From NCBI RefSeq assembly GCF_021650935.1, contig NZ_CP091244.1:1-64000 (forward strand): DNA of 64,000 bases, written 5' to 3'. Shown here piece by piece: positions 42,173 through 50,965 of this stretch. Each line of letters starts with the position of its first letter. The first letter of the stretch is position 1. The DNA is from Thiothrix winogradskyi (GTDB lineage Bacteria > Pseudomonadota > Gammaproteobacteria > Thiotrichales > Thiotrichaceae). The position numbers and the translations under genes were made by a program. The notes beneath the pieces were generated by a model that saw nothing but the letters and a program-made list of their open reading frames with translations, made no database searches and was not told where the DNA came from.

Positions 42173-44008
42173 ATGAAATTATCCCCTCTTGCTGCACAGT
42201 GCGGCACTGTTACCCTTTGCCTGTTAGCATCCCCGTTGGTATTGGCAGAAGAAGCCACCACCCTCGATGAAATCGTTGTCACGGCTGACCGCAAAGCCCG
42301 TACCATTGACGAAACCTTAGCCCCGGTCAGCATTATTACCCGTGCGGACATTGAAAAATACCAAGCCAGCAGCATCCCTGACGTGCTGCGTCGTCTGCCC
42401 GGCATCTCCCTCAGCAACAGCGGTGGGGTCGGTAAAGCGACGTCCGTTTTCATACGCGGTACGAATTCCAGCCACGTATTGGTGCTGGTTGACGGCATTA
42501 AAATGGGTTCAGCAACCACGGGTACGGTAGCATTTGAAGACCTGCCACTGGATCAGGTAGACCGTATCGAAGTGGTGCGTGGCCCGCGTTCCAGCTTGTA
42601 CGGGTCGGAAGCGATTGGTGGCGTTATCCAGATTTTCACCCGAAAAGGCGGCAACGCTGGCAAAGGTTTCCAACCGGAAATAAGCGTGAGTGCGGGCAGC
42701 CGCAATACCCAAAAAGCCAACGTCAATCTGGCAGGCGGTAATGCGACCACTTGGTACAACCTCAATGCAGGCACAGAACAAACCGACGGTTTCAACGCTA
42801 CCGCCAATAACCGCGAGCCGGATGCGGACGGTTACGAACGTGAAAGCGTTTCCCTACGTGCCGGACACCGTTTTGCCAATGGCACGGATGCAGATGTTTC
42901 CTTGCTGCAAGCGCAAGGCAGCAATGAGTATGACGGCTCTTTCGGCAACCAAAGCGAGTTTGTGCAACAAGCAGTCAGCGGCAAGTTGCGCCACACACTT
43001 GGCGATAAAGCCGTGTTGACCGCGCAACTTGGGCAGTCAAAGGACGAAAGTGACAATTTCAAGGACGGTGATTTCAAGAGCCGTTTTAACACCACCCGCA
43101 CGACAGCAACCGTGCAAGCTGATGTGCAAGTCACCAGCAACAGCTCCTTGACAGTCGGCATTGACCAGCAAAACGACAAGGTGGACAGTGACACGACCTA
43201 CGATGTGACTAGCCGCAACAATACGGGGGTGTTTAGCAGTTATCAGCACTCAATCGGCGCAACTCAATTCGATGTTTCGGCGCGTCATGATGACAATGAG
43301 CAATTTGGCAAGCATACCACTGGCGGTGTTGCGGTCGGGCATGATCTCAACAATGGAATGCGGGTGACAGCGGCTTATGGCACGGCATTTAAAGCCCCAA
43401 CCTTCAATAATCTGTATTACCCGTTTAGCGGTGATACCAGCTTGCAGCCGGAAGAGTCACAAAATCTGGAACTCGGTGTTTCCGGTAAAGCAGCCAGTGA
43501 CAAGGTACGTTGGTCTGCCAATGCCTTCAGCAATACCATCGACAATCTGATTAGCTACCCACCGCCAACTTACGCGGTGAGCCAAACCGACAAGGCGCGG
43601 ATTCAGGGCGTGGAACTGAGTGCAGGAACGCAGGTAGCAGGCTGGGAGGTTAACGCGAACCTTACCCTCCAGAAACCCGAAAACCGCAGCGGTGCAGATG
43701 CCGGTAAAAACCTGATTTACCGCCCCGAACAGCTTGCCAGTGTGGATATTGACCGTGACCTTGGCAAATTCCGCGTGGGTGCAACCCTGCGTGGCGAAAG
43801 CCAGCGTTATACTGATACCGCCAATACCGACAGCAAAAAGCTGGCGGGTTACGGCACACTGGACTTACGCGCCGATTACCAAGTTGCCAAAGACTGGACA
43901 GTCGGGGCAAAACTCAGCAACGTATTGGATAAAGATTACCAAACCAACAATGGCTATAATCAGGACGGTATGAACGGCTTGGTGACTGTTAAATACGCAC
44001 CGAAATAA
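42173..44008 (+). CDS. btuB: TonB-dependent vitamin B12 receptor
   Basis: A 611-residue outer-membrane receptor. Signal peptide MKLSPLAAQCGTVTLCLLAS, cut near VLA-EE; TonB box in TLDEIVVTADR; plug motifs ADIEKYQASSIPDVLRRLPG, VFIRGTNSSHVLVLVDGIKMGS and VRGPRSSLYGSEAIGGVIQI; barrel to the C-terminal YAPK. Size and motifs match BtuB. The ATG is at 42173; the longer frame upstream runs through the riboswitch and is not translated. Repeat copy D separates it from btuM. Confidence 0.95.
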   Translation: MKLSPLAAQCGTVTLCLLASPLVLAEEATTLDEIVVTADRKARTIDETLAPVSIITRADIEKYQASSIPDVLRRLPGISLSNSGGVGKATSVFIRGTNSSHVLVLVDGIKMGSATTGTVAFEDLPLDQVDRIEVVRGPRSSLYGSEAIGGVIQIFTRKGGNAGKGFQPEISVSAGSRNTQKANVNLAGGNATTWYNLNAGTEQTDGFNATANNREPDADGYERESVSLRAGHRFANGTDADVSLLQAQGSNEYDGSFGNQSEFVQQAVSGKLRHTLGDKAVLTAQLGQSKDESDNFKDGDFKSRFNTTRTTATVQADVQVTSNSSLTVGIDQQNDKVDSDTTYDVTSRNNTGVFSSYQHSIGATQFDVSARHDDNEQFGKHTTGGVAVGHDLNNGMRVTAAYGTAFKAPTFNNLYYPFSGDTSLQPEESQNLELGVSGKAASDKVRWSANAFSNTIDNLISYPPPTYAVSQTDKARIQGVELSAGTQVAGWEVNANLTLQKPENRSGADAGKNLIYRPEQLASVDIDRDLGKFRVGATLRGESQRYTDTANTDSKKLAGYGTLDLRADYQVAKDWTVGAKLSNVLDKDYQTNNGYNQDGMNGLVTVKYAPK

Positions 44009-44009
44009 T

Positions 44010-44053
44010 TCCCCCTCACCCCAACCCCTCTCCCTCAAGGGTAGAGGGGCTTT
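44010..44053 (+). repeat. C/G-rich palindromic repeat, copy D
   Basis: Plus-oriented copy CCCCTCACCCCAACCCCTC...GTAGAGGGGCTTTT in the gap between btuB and btuM. It could act as an mRNA stem that lowers expression of the genes downstream of btuB. Confidence 0.85.
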
Positions 44054-44067
44054 TAAGGAGATTCGAT

Positions 44068-44631
44068 ATGTTTACACTTTCAACTAAAAACCAATGGCTG
44101 GTCAGTGGCATTTTGCTGCTGGCAATAATTGTTACCCGCGCTCATGTTACCGACCACTTGCTGGATGCGTCATGGGCGGTATTTTTCCTTGCCGGGTTCT
44201 ATCTGCGCAACGCGCTGACCTTTGGGGTATTCATGGCAACGGCTGTGGCAATTGATTACGTGGCGATCACGAAATTTGGGGTGAGTGATTTCTGCGTATC
44301 GCAAGCCTACGTCGCCCTGATTCCCGCGTATGGCGCATTATTTGTGGCAGGGCGTTGGTTTGCCGGGCAATACCAGGGTGAAACGTTGGCAACGCTGGGC
44401 AAGCTGATGTTGGCGGTTGTGGTCGGTTTTGCCGTGGCGCAACTCATTTCCAGCGGCAGTTTTTACTTCTTTTCCGGCAAGTTTGCTGAGGTAAGTTTGG
44501 TAGAGTTTGGCAACCGTTTAGTGAAATATTCACCCAACAGTTTGTACACAATGAGTCTGTATATCACTGTCGGTGCATTCGTACACGTTGCGGTGTCGAT
44601 GTTGAATCGCCAGTTCGTACACAGCAAATAA
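44068..44631 (+). CDS. btuM: Probable BtuM-type cobalamin importer
   Basis: A 187-residue membrane protein with about six helices, between btuB and the late B12 genes. Cys76 in GVSDFCVSQAYVALIPAY sits in the position and context of the cobalt-ligating cysteine of BtuM, the solitary S-component-like vitamin B12 transporter of Gram-negative bacteria. Length (about 190) and location agree. No ECF ATPase is in the window, which also fits. A strong AAGGAG precedes the ATG at 44068. Confidence 0.75.
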   Translation: MFTLSTKNQWLVSGILLLAIIVTRAHVTDHLLDASWAVFFLAGFYLRNALTFGVFMATAVAIDYVAITKFGVSDFCVSQAYVALIPAYGALFVAGRWFAGQYQGETLATLGKLMLAVVVGFAVAQLISSGSFYFFSGKFAEVSLVEFGNRLVKYSPNSLYTMSLYITVGAFVHVAVSMLNRQFVHSK

Positions 44632-45282
44632 ATGAAACTGATTAGTTCATGGAGCGGGGGCAAGGATGCTTGCCTCGCTTTGTACCGTGCCATGCAAGCG
44701 GGGCATCAGCCGCAGGCATTGCTGACCATGATGGAGGCGGACGGTTTACGTACTCGCGCCCATGCCCTGCCATTAGCGGTATTGCGGCAACAGGCGGCGG
44801 CCTTGGGCTTGCCCTTGATCACGCCATCAGTGACATGGGAAGGGTATCGTCCCATGTACGTACAAGCCTTGAGCGAAGCCAAAGCGCAAGGAGCAGAAGC
44901 ACTGATTTCGGGTGATATTGACCTTCAAGCTCACCGCGATTGGCTGGAACAAGTCGGCGAAGAGGTCGGTTTAAACGTGTTGTTCCCGCTCTGGAAGGAC
45001 ACGCATTCGGCGCTGCTTGAGGAATTCCACGCAGTAGGTTTCACTACGCACATCATCGCCGTAAAGCTTGGCGTACTGGATGAAAGCTGGTTGGGGCGCA
45101 AGCTGGATGCTGCCGCCATGCAGGAATTGGATGCTATCGGTGTGGATGTGTGCGGTGAGGGTGGCGAATTCCATACCTTTGTCACTGACGGGCCGTTATT
45201 TTCGCACCCACTGAACATACAGGCATTAGGCAGTTTCACCGGGAAACATAACTACACCTTCCTTAATTTCACGCTGGTATGA
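44632..45282 (+). CDS. Diphthine-ammonia-ligase-like ATP pyrophosphatase
   Basis: A 216-residue protein of the MJ0570/DPH6-like family. The N-terminal ATP-binding loop SWSGGKDACLALYRAM is the PP-loop, followed by MEADGLRTRAHALPL, EALISGDIDLQAHRDW, WKDTHSALLEEF and GEGGEFHTFVTDGP. In bacteria these genes recur in B12 clusters; the reaction is unknown there. Starts directly after the btuM stop, with no spacer, and overlaps cbiB by 4 bp. Confidence 0.88.
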   Translation: MKLISSWSGGKDACLALYRAMQAGHQPQALLTMMEADGLRTRAHALPLAVLRQQAAALGLPLITPSVTWEGYRPMYVQALSEAKAQGAEALISGDIDLQAHRDWLEQVGEEVGLNVLFPLWKDTHSALLEEFHAVGFTTHIIAVKLGVLDESWLGRKLDAAAMQELDAIGVDVCGEGGEFHTFVTDGPLFSHPLNIQALGSFTGKHNYTFLNFTLV

Positions 45283-46187
45283 GCTTGTACTTTTGGTTGC
45301 CTGCCCCGGCTCTATTATTAGATCGGCTGTTCGGCGAACCACCTCGCTTGCACCCTTTGGTCGGCTTTGGCAGACTGGCGGATTGGCTAGAATCCCGTCT
45401 TAATCACCGCAGCATTCACTACGGCATACTGGCGTGGTGTTTGGCTGTGTTGCCTTTAAGCATTGCCGTTTGGTGGCTGGATACCCTACTCGGCGGTTTA
45501 TGGATGAGTATTTTGTGCGGCTGGTTGGCGATTGGCTGGCAAAGCCTGCGCCAACACGCCCAGTGGGTGGAACAAGCACTGCTGGCGGATGACCTTCCGC
45601 AAGCCCGTCAAAAAGTCGGGTGGCTGGTCAGCCGCGATACTTCCCAACTGGACGAAACAGCGGTCAGCCGCGCCTGCATTGAATCGGTGCTGGAAAATGG
45701 CAGCGATGCAGTATTTGCCCCCTTATTCTGGCTGATTATCGGCGGTGCGCCAGCAGTCGTGCTGTACCGCTTGAGCAACACGTTGGATGCGATGTGGGGT
45801 TATCGCACGGAACGCTTTGAGCGGTTCGGCAAGTGGGCAGCGCGGGTGGATGATGTGTTGAACTGGATTCCGGCACGCTTGACCGCGTTAACCTATGCGC
45901 TGTGCGGGAGTTTTGCCGCTGCGATGCAAGCATGGCGCACGCAAGGCAGCCGGTGGTACAGCCCCAACGCGGGTGTGGTGATGGCGGCGGGCGCGGGCGC
46001 ATTGCAAGTGCAACTCGGCGGCGATGCGGTGTATGCAGGGCAAACTAAATCACGCCCGTCACTCGGTGCTGGCGCAATACCCGACGCACACACGATTACC
46101 CGCGCTATGCGCTTGCTGGATCGGGGTGTGTATCTGTGGGCGGGCTTTACCTTGATCATGGGAGTAGGCAGTGTTTTCCTCACATAA
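45279..46187 (+). CDS. cbiB: Adenosylcobinamide-phosphate synthase
   Basis: A 302-residue multi-helix protein that attaches (R)-1-amino-2-propanol phosphate to adenosylcobyric acid. Motifs: LLLDRLFGEPPRLHPLVGFG, SRDTSQLDETAVSRACIESV, ENGSDAVFAPLFW, NTLDAMWGYRTERFERFG and SPNAGVVMAAGAGALQVQLGG in parts. Overlaps the upstream gene by 4 bp and cobD by 17 bp; the coupling indicates one operon. Confidence 0.95.
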   Translation: MSLYFWLPAPALLLDRLFGEPPRLHPLVGFGRLADWLESRLNHRSIHYGILAWCLAVLPLSIAVWWLDTLLGGLWMSILCGWLAIGWQSLRQHAQWVEQALLADDLPQARQKVGWLVSRDTSQLDETAVSRACIESVLENGSDAVFAPLFWLIIGGAPAVVLYRLSNTLDAMWGYRTERFERFGKWAARVDDVLNWIPARLTALTYALCGSFAAAMQAWRTQGSRWYSPNAGVVMAAGAGALQVQLGGDAVYAGQTKSRPSLGAGAIPDAHTITRAMRLLDRGVYLWAGFTLIMGVGSVFLT

Positions 46188-47166
46188 ACACGGTGGGCAA
46201 TTAAGGCGTTTCAGCCAGACCTGCGGCATTCCCTTGGCGGATTGGCTGGACGTGTCCACCGGAATTAGCCCGTGGGCTTACCCTTTGCCGCTTGTTCCGC
46301 CCGCGTGTTGGCAACGCTTGCCGGAAAGCGATGATGGGCTGGCAAGCGTTGCCGCTGAATATTACGGTAGTGCCTGTGTGTTACCCGTCAGCGGTTCTCA
46401 AGAGGCGATCAAACTATTGCCGCACTGCTTTCCCAACAACCGCCGCGTCGGGATTATCAGCCCTGCCTACCACAGCCATCAACACGCATGGGCGGCACAA
46501 GGTCACACCGTACAAGCGTTAAATCCGACGCAAGTGGAAACGCTGTTGCCCACGCTGGATGTGTTGGTGGTGGTTAACCCGACCAATCCAACCGCGCACC
46601 ATTATCCGCCGGAAACCTTGCGGCACTGGCAGCAAACCTTAGTGCAACACGGTGGCTGTCTGGTGGTGGATGAGGCATTTATGGATGTTACCCCCGCGCA
46701 AAGCCTGATTACCCCTGAGCCGCAGGCGGGGCTAGTGGTGTTGCGTTCGGTAGGGAAATTTTTTGGCTTGGCGGGGATGCGTTTAGGTTTTGTCTGGGCA
46801 GAGATCCCCCTGTTGCAAGCCATTGCCACATTGCAGGGCGATTGGTCGGTGAGCCATCCGGCGCGTTGGGCAGGGCAACAGGCATTGGCTGACAAGGCGT
46901 GGCAGCAGCAACAACGTTGCCGTTTGGTGCTGGCGGGCGAGCGTTTGCACACCTTATTGCAACGCCATTACGGTGACACGGTACAAAGCACGCCGTTGTT
47001 TAGTTATCTGCCTTCACCCCACGCCGCCGAAATTCATCAGACCTTGGCGGCACAAGGGATTCTTACCCGTTTATTCACCGAACCGGCGGCATTGCGTTTT
47101 GGTTTGCCTGCCACTGAAACCGACTGGTTACGTCTGGAACAAGGAATTCACTCATGCCAACGTTAA
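46171..47166 (+). CDS. cobD: Threonine-phosphate decarboxylase
   Basis: A 331-residue PLP-dependent, class I/II fold enzyme that makes aminopropanol phosphate for CbiB. N-terminal HKHGGQLRRFSQTCG and DVSTGISPWAYP, VVVNPTNPTAHH, DEAFMDVTP and the Schiff-base Lys in RSVGKFFGLAGMRLGF. Named CobC in Pseudomonas-type nomenclature. Starts with GTG at 46171 inside the end of cbiB and overlaps cobQ by 13 bp. Confidence 0.93.
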   Translation: MFSSHKHGGQLRRFSQTCGIPLADWLDVSTGISPWAYPLPLVPPACWQRLPESDDGLASVAAEYYGSACVLPVSGSQEAIKLLPHCFPNNRRVGIISPAYHSHQHAWAAQGHTVQALNPTQVETLLPTLDVLVVVNPTNPTAHHYPPETLRHWQQTLVQHGGCLVVDEAFMDVTPAQSLITPEPQAGLVVLRSVGKFFGLAGMRLGFVWAEIPLLQAIATLQGDWSVSHPARWAGQQALADKAWQQQQRCRLVLAGERLHTLLQRHYGDTVQSTPLFSYLPSPHAAEIHQTLAAQGILTRLFTEPAALRFGLPATETDWLRLEQGIHSCQR

Positions 47167-48638
47167 TGGTGCAAGGCTGTACCTCGGATGCGGGTAAAAG
47201 CACATTGGTGGCAGGGCTGTGCCGTGTTTTCAAACGGCGCGGTTTGTCGGTTGTGCCATTCAAGCCGCAGAACATGGCGTTAAATAGCGCGGTAACACCC
47301 GACGGTGGCGAAATCGGGCGGGCGCAAGCCTTGCAAGCACAGGCGGCGGGCGTTATTCCCAGTGTCCACATGAATCCGGTACTGCTCAAGCCGAATACCG
47401 ACACGGGGGCGCAAGTTATCCTGCAAGGGCATTCCATCGGCAATCTCGAAGCCCTCGATTACCATAGTTACAAACCCAAAGCAGCGGCGGCAGTGTTCGA
47501 TTCCTATGCGCGGCTGTGTGCGGAATACACCTACGTCATGGTGGAAGGTGCAGGTAGCCCAGCGGAAATCAATTTGCGGGAAGGCGATATTGCCAATATG
47601 GGGTTTGCGGAACGTGCTGATTGTCCGGTGATTTTGATTGCGGACATCGACAAAGGCGGGGTGTTTGCGCATTTGGTGGGGACGTTGGCGTTGTTGTCGG
47701 AGACTGAACAGACGCGGGTCAAAGGCTTTGTCATCAACCGGTTTCGCGGGGATATTGGGTTATTGCAGGGCGGGTTGGATTGGTTGGAAGCGTATACGGG
47801 CAAGCCGGTGTTGGGGGTGTTGCCGTATTTGCATGGGCTGCATTTGGATGCGGAGGATGCCGTGCCGGAGAATACCCCCCATCCCCAGCCCTTCCCCCGC
47901 AAGGGGGGCAGGGAGCTAAGAGTCATCGTGCCGCGCCTTCCGCATATCAGTAACCATACGGATTTTGAGCCGCTGCGCTTGCATCCACAGGTGGATTTTC
48001 AGTATGTGGGGCACTTGGAAAGTATTCCGGCAGCGGATTTGGTCATTTTGCCGGGGAGTAAGAATGTTGGGTTTGATTTGGCGTGGTTGCGCTCGCAAGG
48101 TTGGGAAGCTGCAATTCAGCGGCATTTGCGTTATGGCGGGAAAGTGATCGGGGTGTGTGGTGGAATGCAGATGTTGGGGCAAGCCCTGCACGACCCGCAC
48201 GGTATCGAAGGCGAATCCACCAGCCACCAAGGTTTGGGTTTACTCGACTTTGAAACAACCTTGCAGCCAGAAAAGCAACTCACCAACCGACGTGGCATTC
48301 TTGCCCCTCCTTTGCAAAAGGAGGGGTTGGGGGAGGATTTTCTTCAAGGCTACGAAATTCACTGCGGCATCAGCACCGGCAAAGCATTGGCGTTTCCGGC
48401 AGTGTATTTGGATGGGCAGCCGGATGGGGCAATATCAGCGGATGGGCAGATCATCGCGACTTACTTACACGGTCTGTTTGATTCACCCGATGCCTTACAA
48501 ACTCTATTGGAATGGGCGGGGCTGACGGTAACACAGACGTTTGACATCAATACCGTGCGTGAACAGCAACTGGAACGTCTTGCGGATACGTTGGAATCAC
48601 ACCTTGCCATACAAGCCGTATTCGACTTGCTGGATTAA
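47154..48638 (+). CDS. cobQ: Cobyric acid synthase
   Basis: A 494-residue glutamine-dependent amidotransferase (CbiP/CobQ) that amidates four carboxylates of adenosylcobyrinic acid diamide. The N-terminal P-loop-like MVQGCTSDAGKSTLVAGLCR and MALNSAVTPDGGEIGRAQALQ precede the GATase domain with GVCGGMQMLG (nucleophile Cys) and the C-terminal His in YLHGLFD. Two stretches look foreign: about residues 241-256 (NTPHPQPFPRKGGREL) and 383-397 (ILAPPLQKEGLGEDF). They coincide with repeat copies E and F and are read in frame. They fall in loop positions, so activity may be kept. Confidence 0.94.
   Translation: MPTLMVQGCTSDAGKSTLVAGLCRVFKRRGLSVVPFKPQNMALNSAVTPDGGEIGRAQALQAQAAGVIPSVHMNPVLLKPNTDTGAQVILQGHSIGNLEALDYHSYKPKAAAAVFDSYARLCAEYTYVMVEGAGSPAEINLREGDIANMGFAERADCPVILIADIDKGGVFAHLVGTLALLSETEQTRVKGFVINRFRGDIGLLQGGLDWLEAYTGKPVLGVLPYLHGLHLDAEDAVPENTPHPQPFPRKGGRELRVIVPRLPHISNHTDFEPLRLHPQVDFQYVGHLESIPAADLVILPGSKNVGFDLAWLRSQGWEAAIQRHLRYGGKVIGVCGGMQMLGQALHDPHGIEGESTSHQGLGLLDFETTLQPEKQLTNRRGILAPPLQKEGLGEDFLQGYEIHCGISTGKALAFPAVYLDGQPDGAISADGQIIATYLHGLFDSPDALQTLLEWAGLTVTQTFDINTVREQQLERLADTLESHLAIQAVFDLLD
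47874..47920 (+). repeat. C/G-rich palindromic repeat inside cobQ (copy E)
   Basis: Plus-oriented member of the family, ACCCCCCATCCCCAGCCC...GGGGGGCAGGGAGCTAAGAG, within the cobQ reading frame. It encodes a peptide rich in Pro, Gly and Arg between two conserved cobyric acid synthase segments (DAEDAVPE before, LRVIVPRLPHISNHTD after). Confidence 0.85.
48300..48344 (-). repeat. C/G-rich palindromic repeat inside cobQ (copy F)
   Basis: Minus-oriented member; its reverse complement reads AAGAAAATCCTCCCCCAACCC...AAGGAGGGGCAAG. Also in frame in cobQ, between EKQLTNRRG and GYEIHCGIS. Loop TTTGCAAAAGG replaces the CTCAAGG-like loop of other copies. Confidence 0.82.
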
Positions 48639-48645
48639 TCGGGCA

Positions 48646-49386
48646 TCAAACAGGCAAACCCAATGCCACCCCAACCAACCACAACATCTCACCACTTTCC
48701 ACCGCTGCTCCCGCCGTATCGCCGGTACAACCTCGCAAACGCTGCACCATCATCCGCCGCAATAACCAAAACCCAAGCAAGACCGCAAACAAACCGTGCA
48801 AGGAAACCAAGGCAAACAGCGCCAACGTTGCCAAGGTGAGCCACCAAGCCAGAGTACGCGGCAAATGTTCGGTGACGGCACTGGCTAAACCGCCAGCCCG
48901 CACATAGGGTGTGGTCAGAAACAACAATAACACCAACGCCCGCCCCAACGCCGGAGCCAGCAAGACCACCCACCACACACCGTGTTCCAACACCACCACC
49001 AGCGCGGCAAATTTCAGCAATAACAACCCGATCAGCGCGATGGCACCCGCCGCACCGACCAGCGGGTCTTTGAGGATACGATGCGTCTTTTCCACATCAC
49101 CGAAGCCGCCAAGCCACGCATCGGCACTGTCTGCCAAACCATCCAGATGCAACCCGCCGGTAAGCGCCGCCCATAACACGGTCACTATTGCCGCCAGCAA
49201 TACCGCAGAGGCGTTCGGAAACAGCAGCATGGGCAGGCACAGCAAAGCGCCAATCAGCAAGCCCACCAACGGGTAAAACAAAGCCGCCCGCCCGAAATCC
49301 ACCGCCTCCAACTTACCCAAATCCGGCACGGGGATACGGGTCAGAAATGACAGCGCGAGGAAAAAATAGCGGGGTATAGTGCGCAT
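48646..49386 (-). CDS. cobS: Adenosylcobinamide-GDP ribazoletransferase
   Basis: A 246-residue multi-helix membrane enzyme that joins alpha-ribazole to adenosylcobinamide-GDP to finish cobalamin. Motifs: FLALSFLTRIPVPDLG at the N-terminus, FYPLVGLLIGALL, GGLHLDGLADSADAWLGG and the acidic repeats typical of CobS. The ATG at 49386 overlaps the cobT stop (ATGA). Last gene of the cobU-cobT-cobS operon, converging on cobQ. Confidence 0.95.
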   Translation of the reverse strand: MRTIPRYFFLALSFLTRIPVPDLGKLEAVDFGRAALFYPLVGLLIGALLCLPMLLFPNASAVLLAAIVTVLWAALTGGLHLDGLADSADAWLGGFGDVEKTHRILKDPLVGAAGAIALIGLLLLKFAALVVVLEHGVWWVVLLAPALGRALVLLLFLTTPYVRAGGLASAVTEHLPRTLAWWLTLATLALFALVSLHGLFAVLLGFWLLRRMMVQRLRGCTGDTAGAAVESGEMLWLVGVALGLPV

Positions 49387-50441
49387 CACTGTCGTGTTAC
49401 CGCTTCGCCCGCGACCGCCGCTTCAGCAAACGTTGCCATGTTGTTGTGCAGCGCACACGCCATCCGTAACAAGGGTACAGCCAGCGCAGCGCCACTGCCC
49501 TCCCCCAACCGCATCTGCAAATCCAGCAACGGCTGCACGCCCAAAAAATCGGTTGCCAACACATGCCCCGGTTCGGCAGACGCATGGCTTAGCAACAACC
49601 ATTGGCGCACATCCGGCTGCTGTTGCACTGCCACCAATGCGGCTGCGGTGCTGATAAAACCATCCACCACAATGGGAATGCCCAATTGCGCTGCGCGGCA
49701 ATACGCCCCCGTCAGCGCCGCAATTTCAAATCCACCCACACACCGCAAGGCTTCCAGCGGTGAAGTCAGGTTGTTGCGGTGTAAATCGAGCATCCGCTGG
49801 ATAACCCCGGCTTTATGGGCAATACCGGCAGCATCCAGCCCCGTTCCTGCCCCCGTTGCCACCGACGGCGCAACGTCTAGTAAGGCGCAATATAAGGCGG
49901 TCGCCGCTGTAGTATTCGCAATGCCCATTTCACCGCCGATAAACAGGTCGGCTTGCTTGGCGTAAGCACGTTCGGCAGCCGCATAGCCTGCTTGCAACGC
50001 AATAGTGAGCTGGTCGACGGTCATGGCGGGTGCTTGCACACTGTTTGCCGTGCCAGCACCGGCACGTTGGCTGATCAGCCCTGCATGGTTCAGCGGCTCT
50101 TTGACACCAACGTCGATAATTTCCAGCGTTGCGCCCAGTTCGCGTGCCAAGACGCTGATGGCTGCGCCACCGTTGAGAAAGTTGTGCACCATTTGCCCAG
50201 TCACGGCTTGTGGAAATGCGGAGACACCCTCTTCCGCCACGCCGTGGTCGGCTGCAAAAATGCTGATGTGAATGTTATCGGCACGGGGGGCTTCACGACC
50301 TTGTAACGCCGCCAGTTGTACTGCCAATGTTTCCAGCCTGCCTAATGCGCCGCTGGGTTTGGTGAGTTGCTGCTGGCGTTGTAAAGCCAAGTCTCGGTAA
50401 CGTTCGGAGACATTCGCGCACGGGTCATTCAGCCAATCCAT
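49386..50441 (-). CDS. cobT: Nicotinate-nucleotide dimethylbenzimidazole phosphoribosyltransferase
   Basis: A 351-residue enzyme that makes alpha-ribazole phosphate from DMB and nicotinate mononucleotide. Motifs: LTKPSGALGRLE, FAADHGVAEEGVSAFPQAVT, GEMGIANTTAATAL, and SHASAEPGHV near the C-terminal base (the catalytic Glu). Length is standard. Starts overlapping cobU by 17 bp and ends overlapping cobS. Confidence 0.95.
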   Translation of the reverse strand: MDWLNDPCANVSERYRDLALQRQQQLTKPSGALGRLETLAVQLAALQGREAPRADNIHISIFAADHGVAEEGVSAFPQAVTGQMVHNFLNGGAAISVLARELGATLEIIDVGVKEPLNHAGLISQRAGAGTANSVQAPAMTVDQLTIALQAGYAAAERAYAKQADLFIGGEMGIANTTAATALYCALLDVAPSVATGAGTGLDAAGIAHKAGVIQRMLDLHRNNLTSPLEALRCVGGFEIAALTGAYCRAAQLGIPIVVDGFISTAAALVAVQQQPDVRQWLLLSHASAEPGHVLATDFLGVQPLLDLQMRLGEGSGAALAVPLLRMACALHNNMATFAEAAVAGEAVTRQ

Positions 50442-50958
50442 TGAAATTTCCTTTTAATAGTTGTGGCAAGCCTGCCACCATGAACACCACCGCTTCCAGT
50501 TGGGCGGCTAATTGCTGGTGCAAACGCCCCGCGCTATCGACGTAACGGCGCGTCAACTCGCCCAACGGCACGACACCCAGCCCGACCTCGTTACTGACCA
50601 AAATGACATGCCCCGGCAAATGGGGAAGTGTCTCCAGCAATGCTTGCGTTTCTGTTGGCAAGCGCTGCTCGTCTTCCAAACACAATAAATTGGTCAGCCA
50701 GAGTGTCAGGCAATCCACCAGTAATACACGTTGCGGGGCAGCATACTGTTGCAGGGTAGCGGCAAGTGTTAACGGCTCTTCTATTGTCAGCCAATCTGCG
50801 GGACGAGTGGCGCGATGATGGGTAATGCGTTCCTGCATTTCGGCATCCTGCGCTTGCGCGGTCGCGATATAAATGACGTCGTGACCGGACTGTTGCGCCA
50901 AGGTTTCGGCGTAGCGGCTTTTACCGGAACGTGCGCCACCGAGAATCAAAGCTTGCAT
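50425..50958 (-). CDS. cobU: Adenosylcobinamide kinase / cobinamide-phosphate guanylyltransferase
   Basis: A 177-residue bifunctional enzyme. P-loop GGARSGKSRYAE at the N-terminus, GTP/cobinamide-loop IATAQAQDAEMQERI and HHRATRPADWLTIEEP, and VLLVDCLTLWLTNLL. First gene of the cobUTS operon, transcribed toward cobQ. No DMB-synthesis gene is in the window, so the lower ligand or precursor is likely imported. Confidence 0.95.
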   Translation of the reverse strand: MQALILGGARSGKSRYAETLAQQSGHDVIYIATAQAQDAEMQERITHHRATRPADWLTIEEPLTLAATLQQYAAPQRVLLVDCLTLWLTNLLCLEDEQRLPTETQALLETLPHLPGHVILVSNEVGLGVVPLGELTRRYVDSAGRLHQQLAAQLEAVVFMVAGLPQLLKGNFNGLAE

Positions 50959-50965
50959 ACTGGTT

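Noticed and set aside
47280..48258. Minus-strand ORFs overlapping cobQ
   Set aside because: No recognisable motifs and they span the conserved cobyric acid synthase region; shadows.
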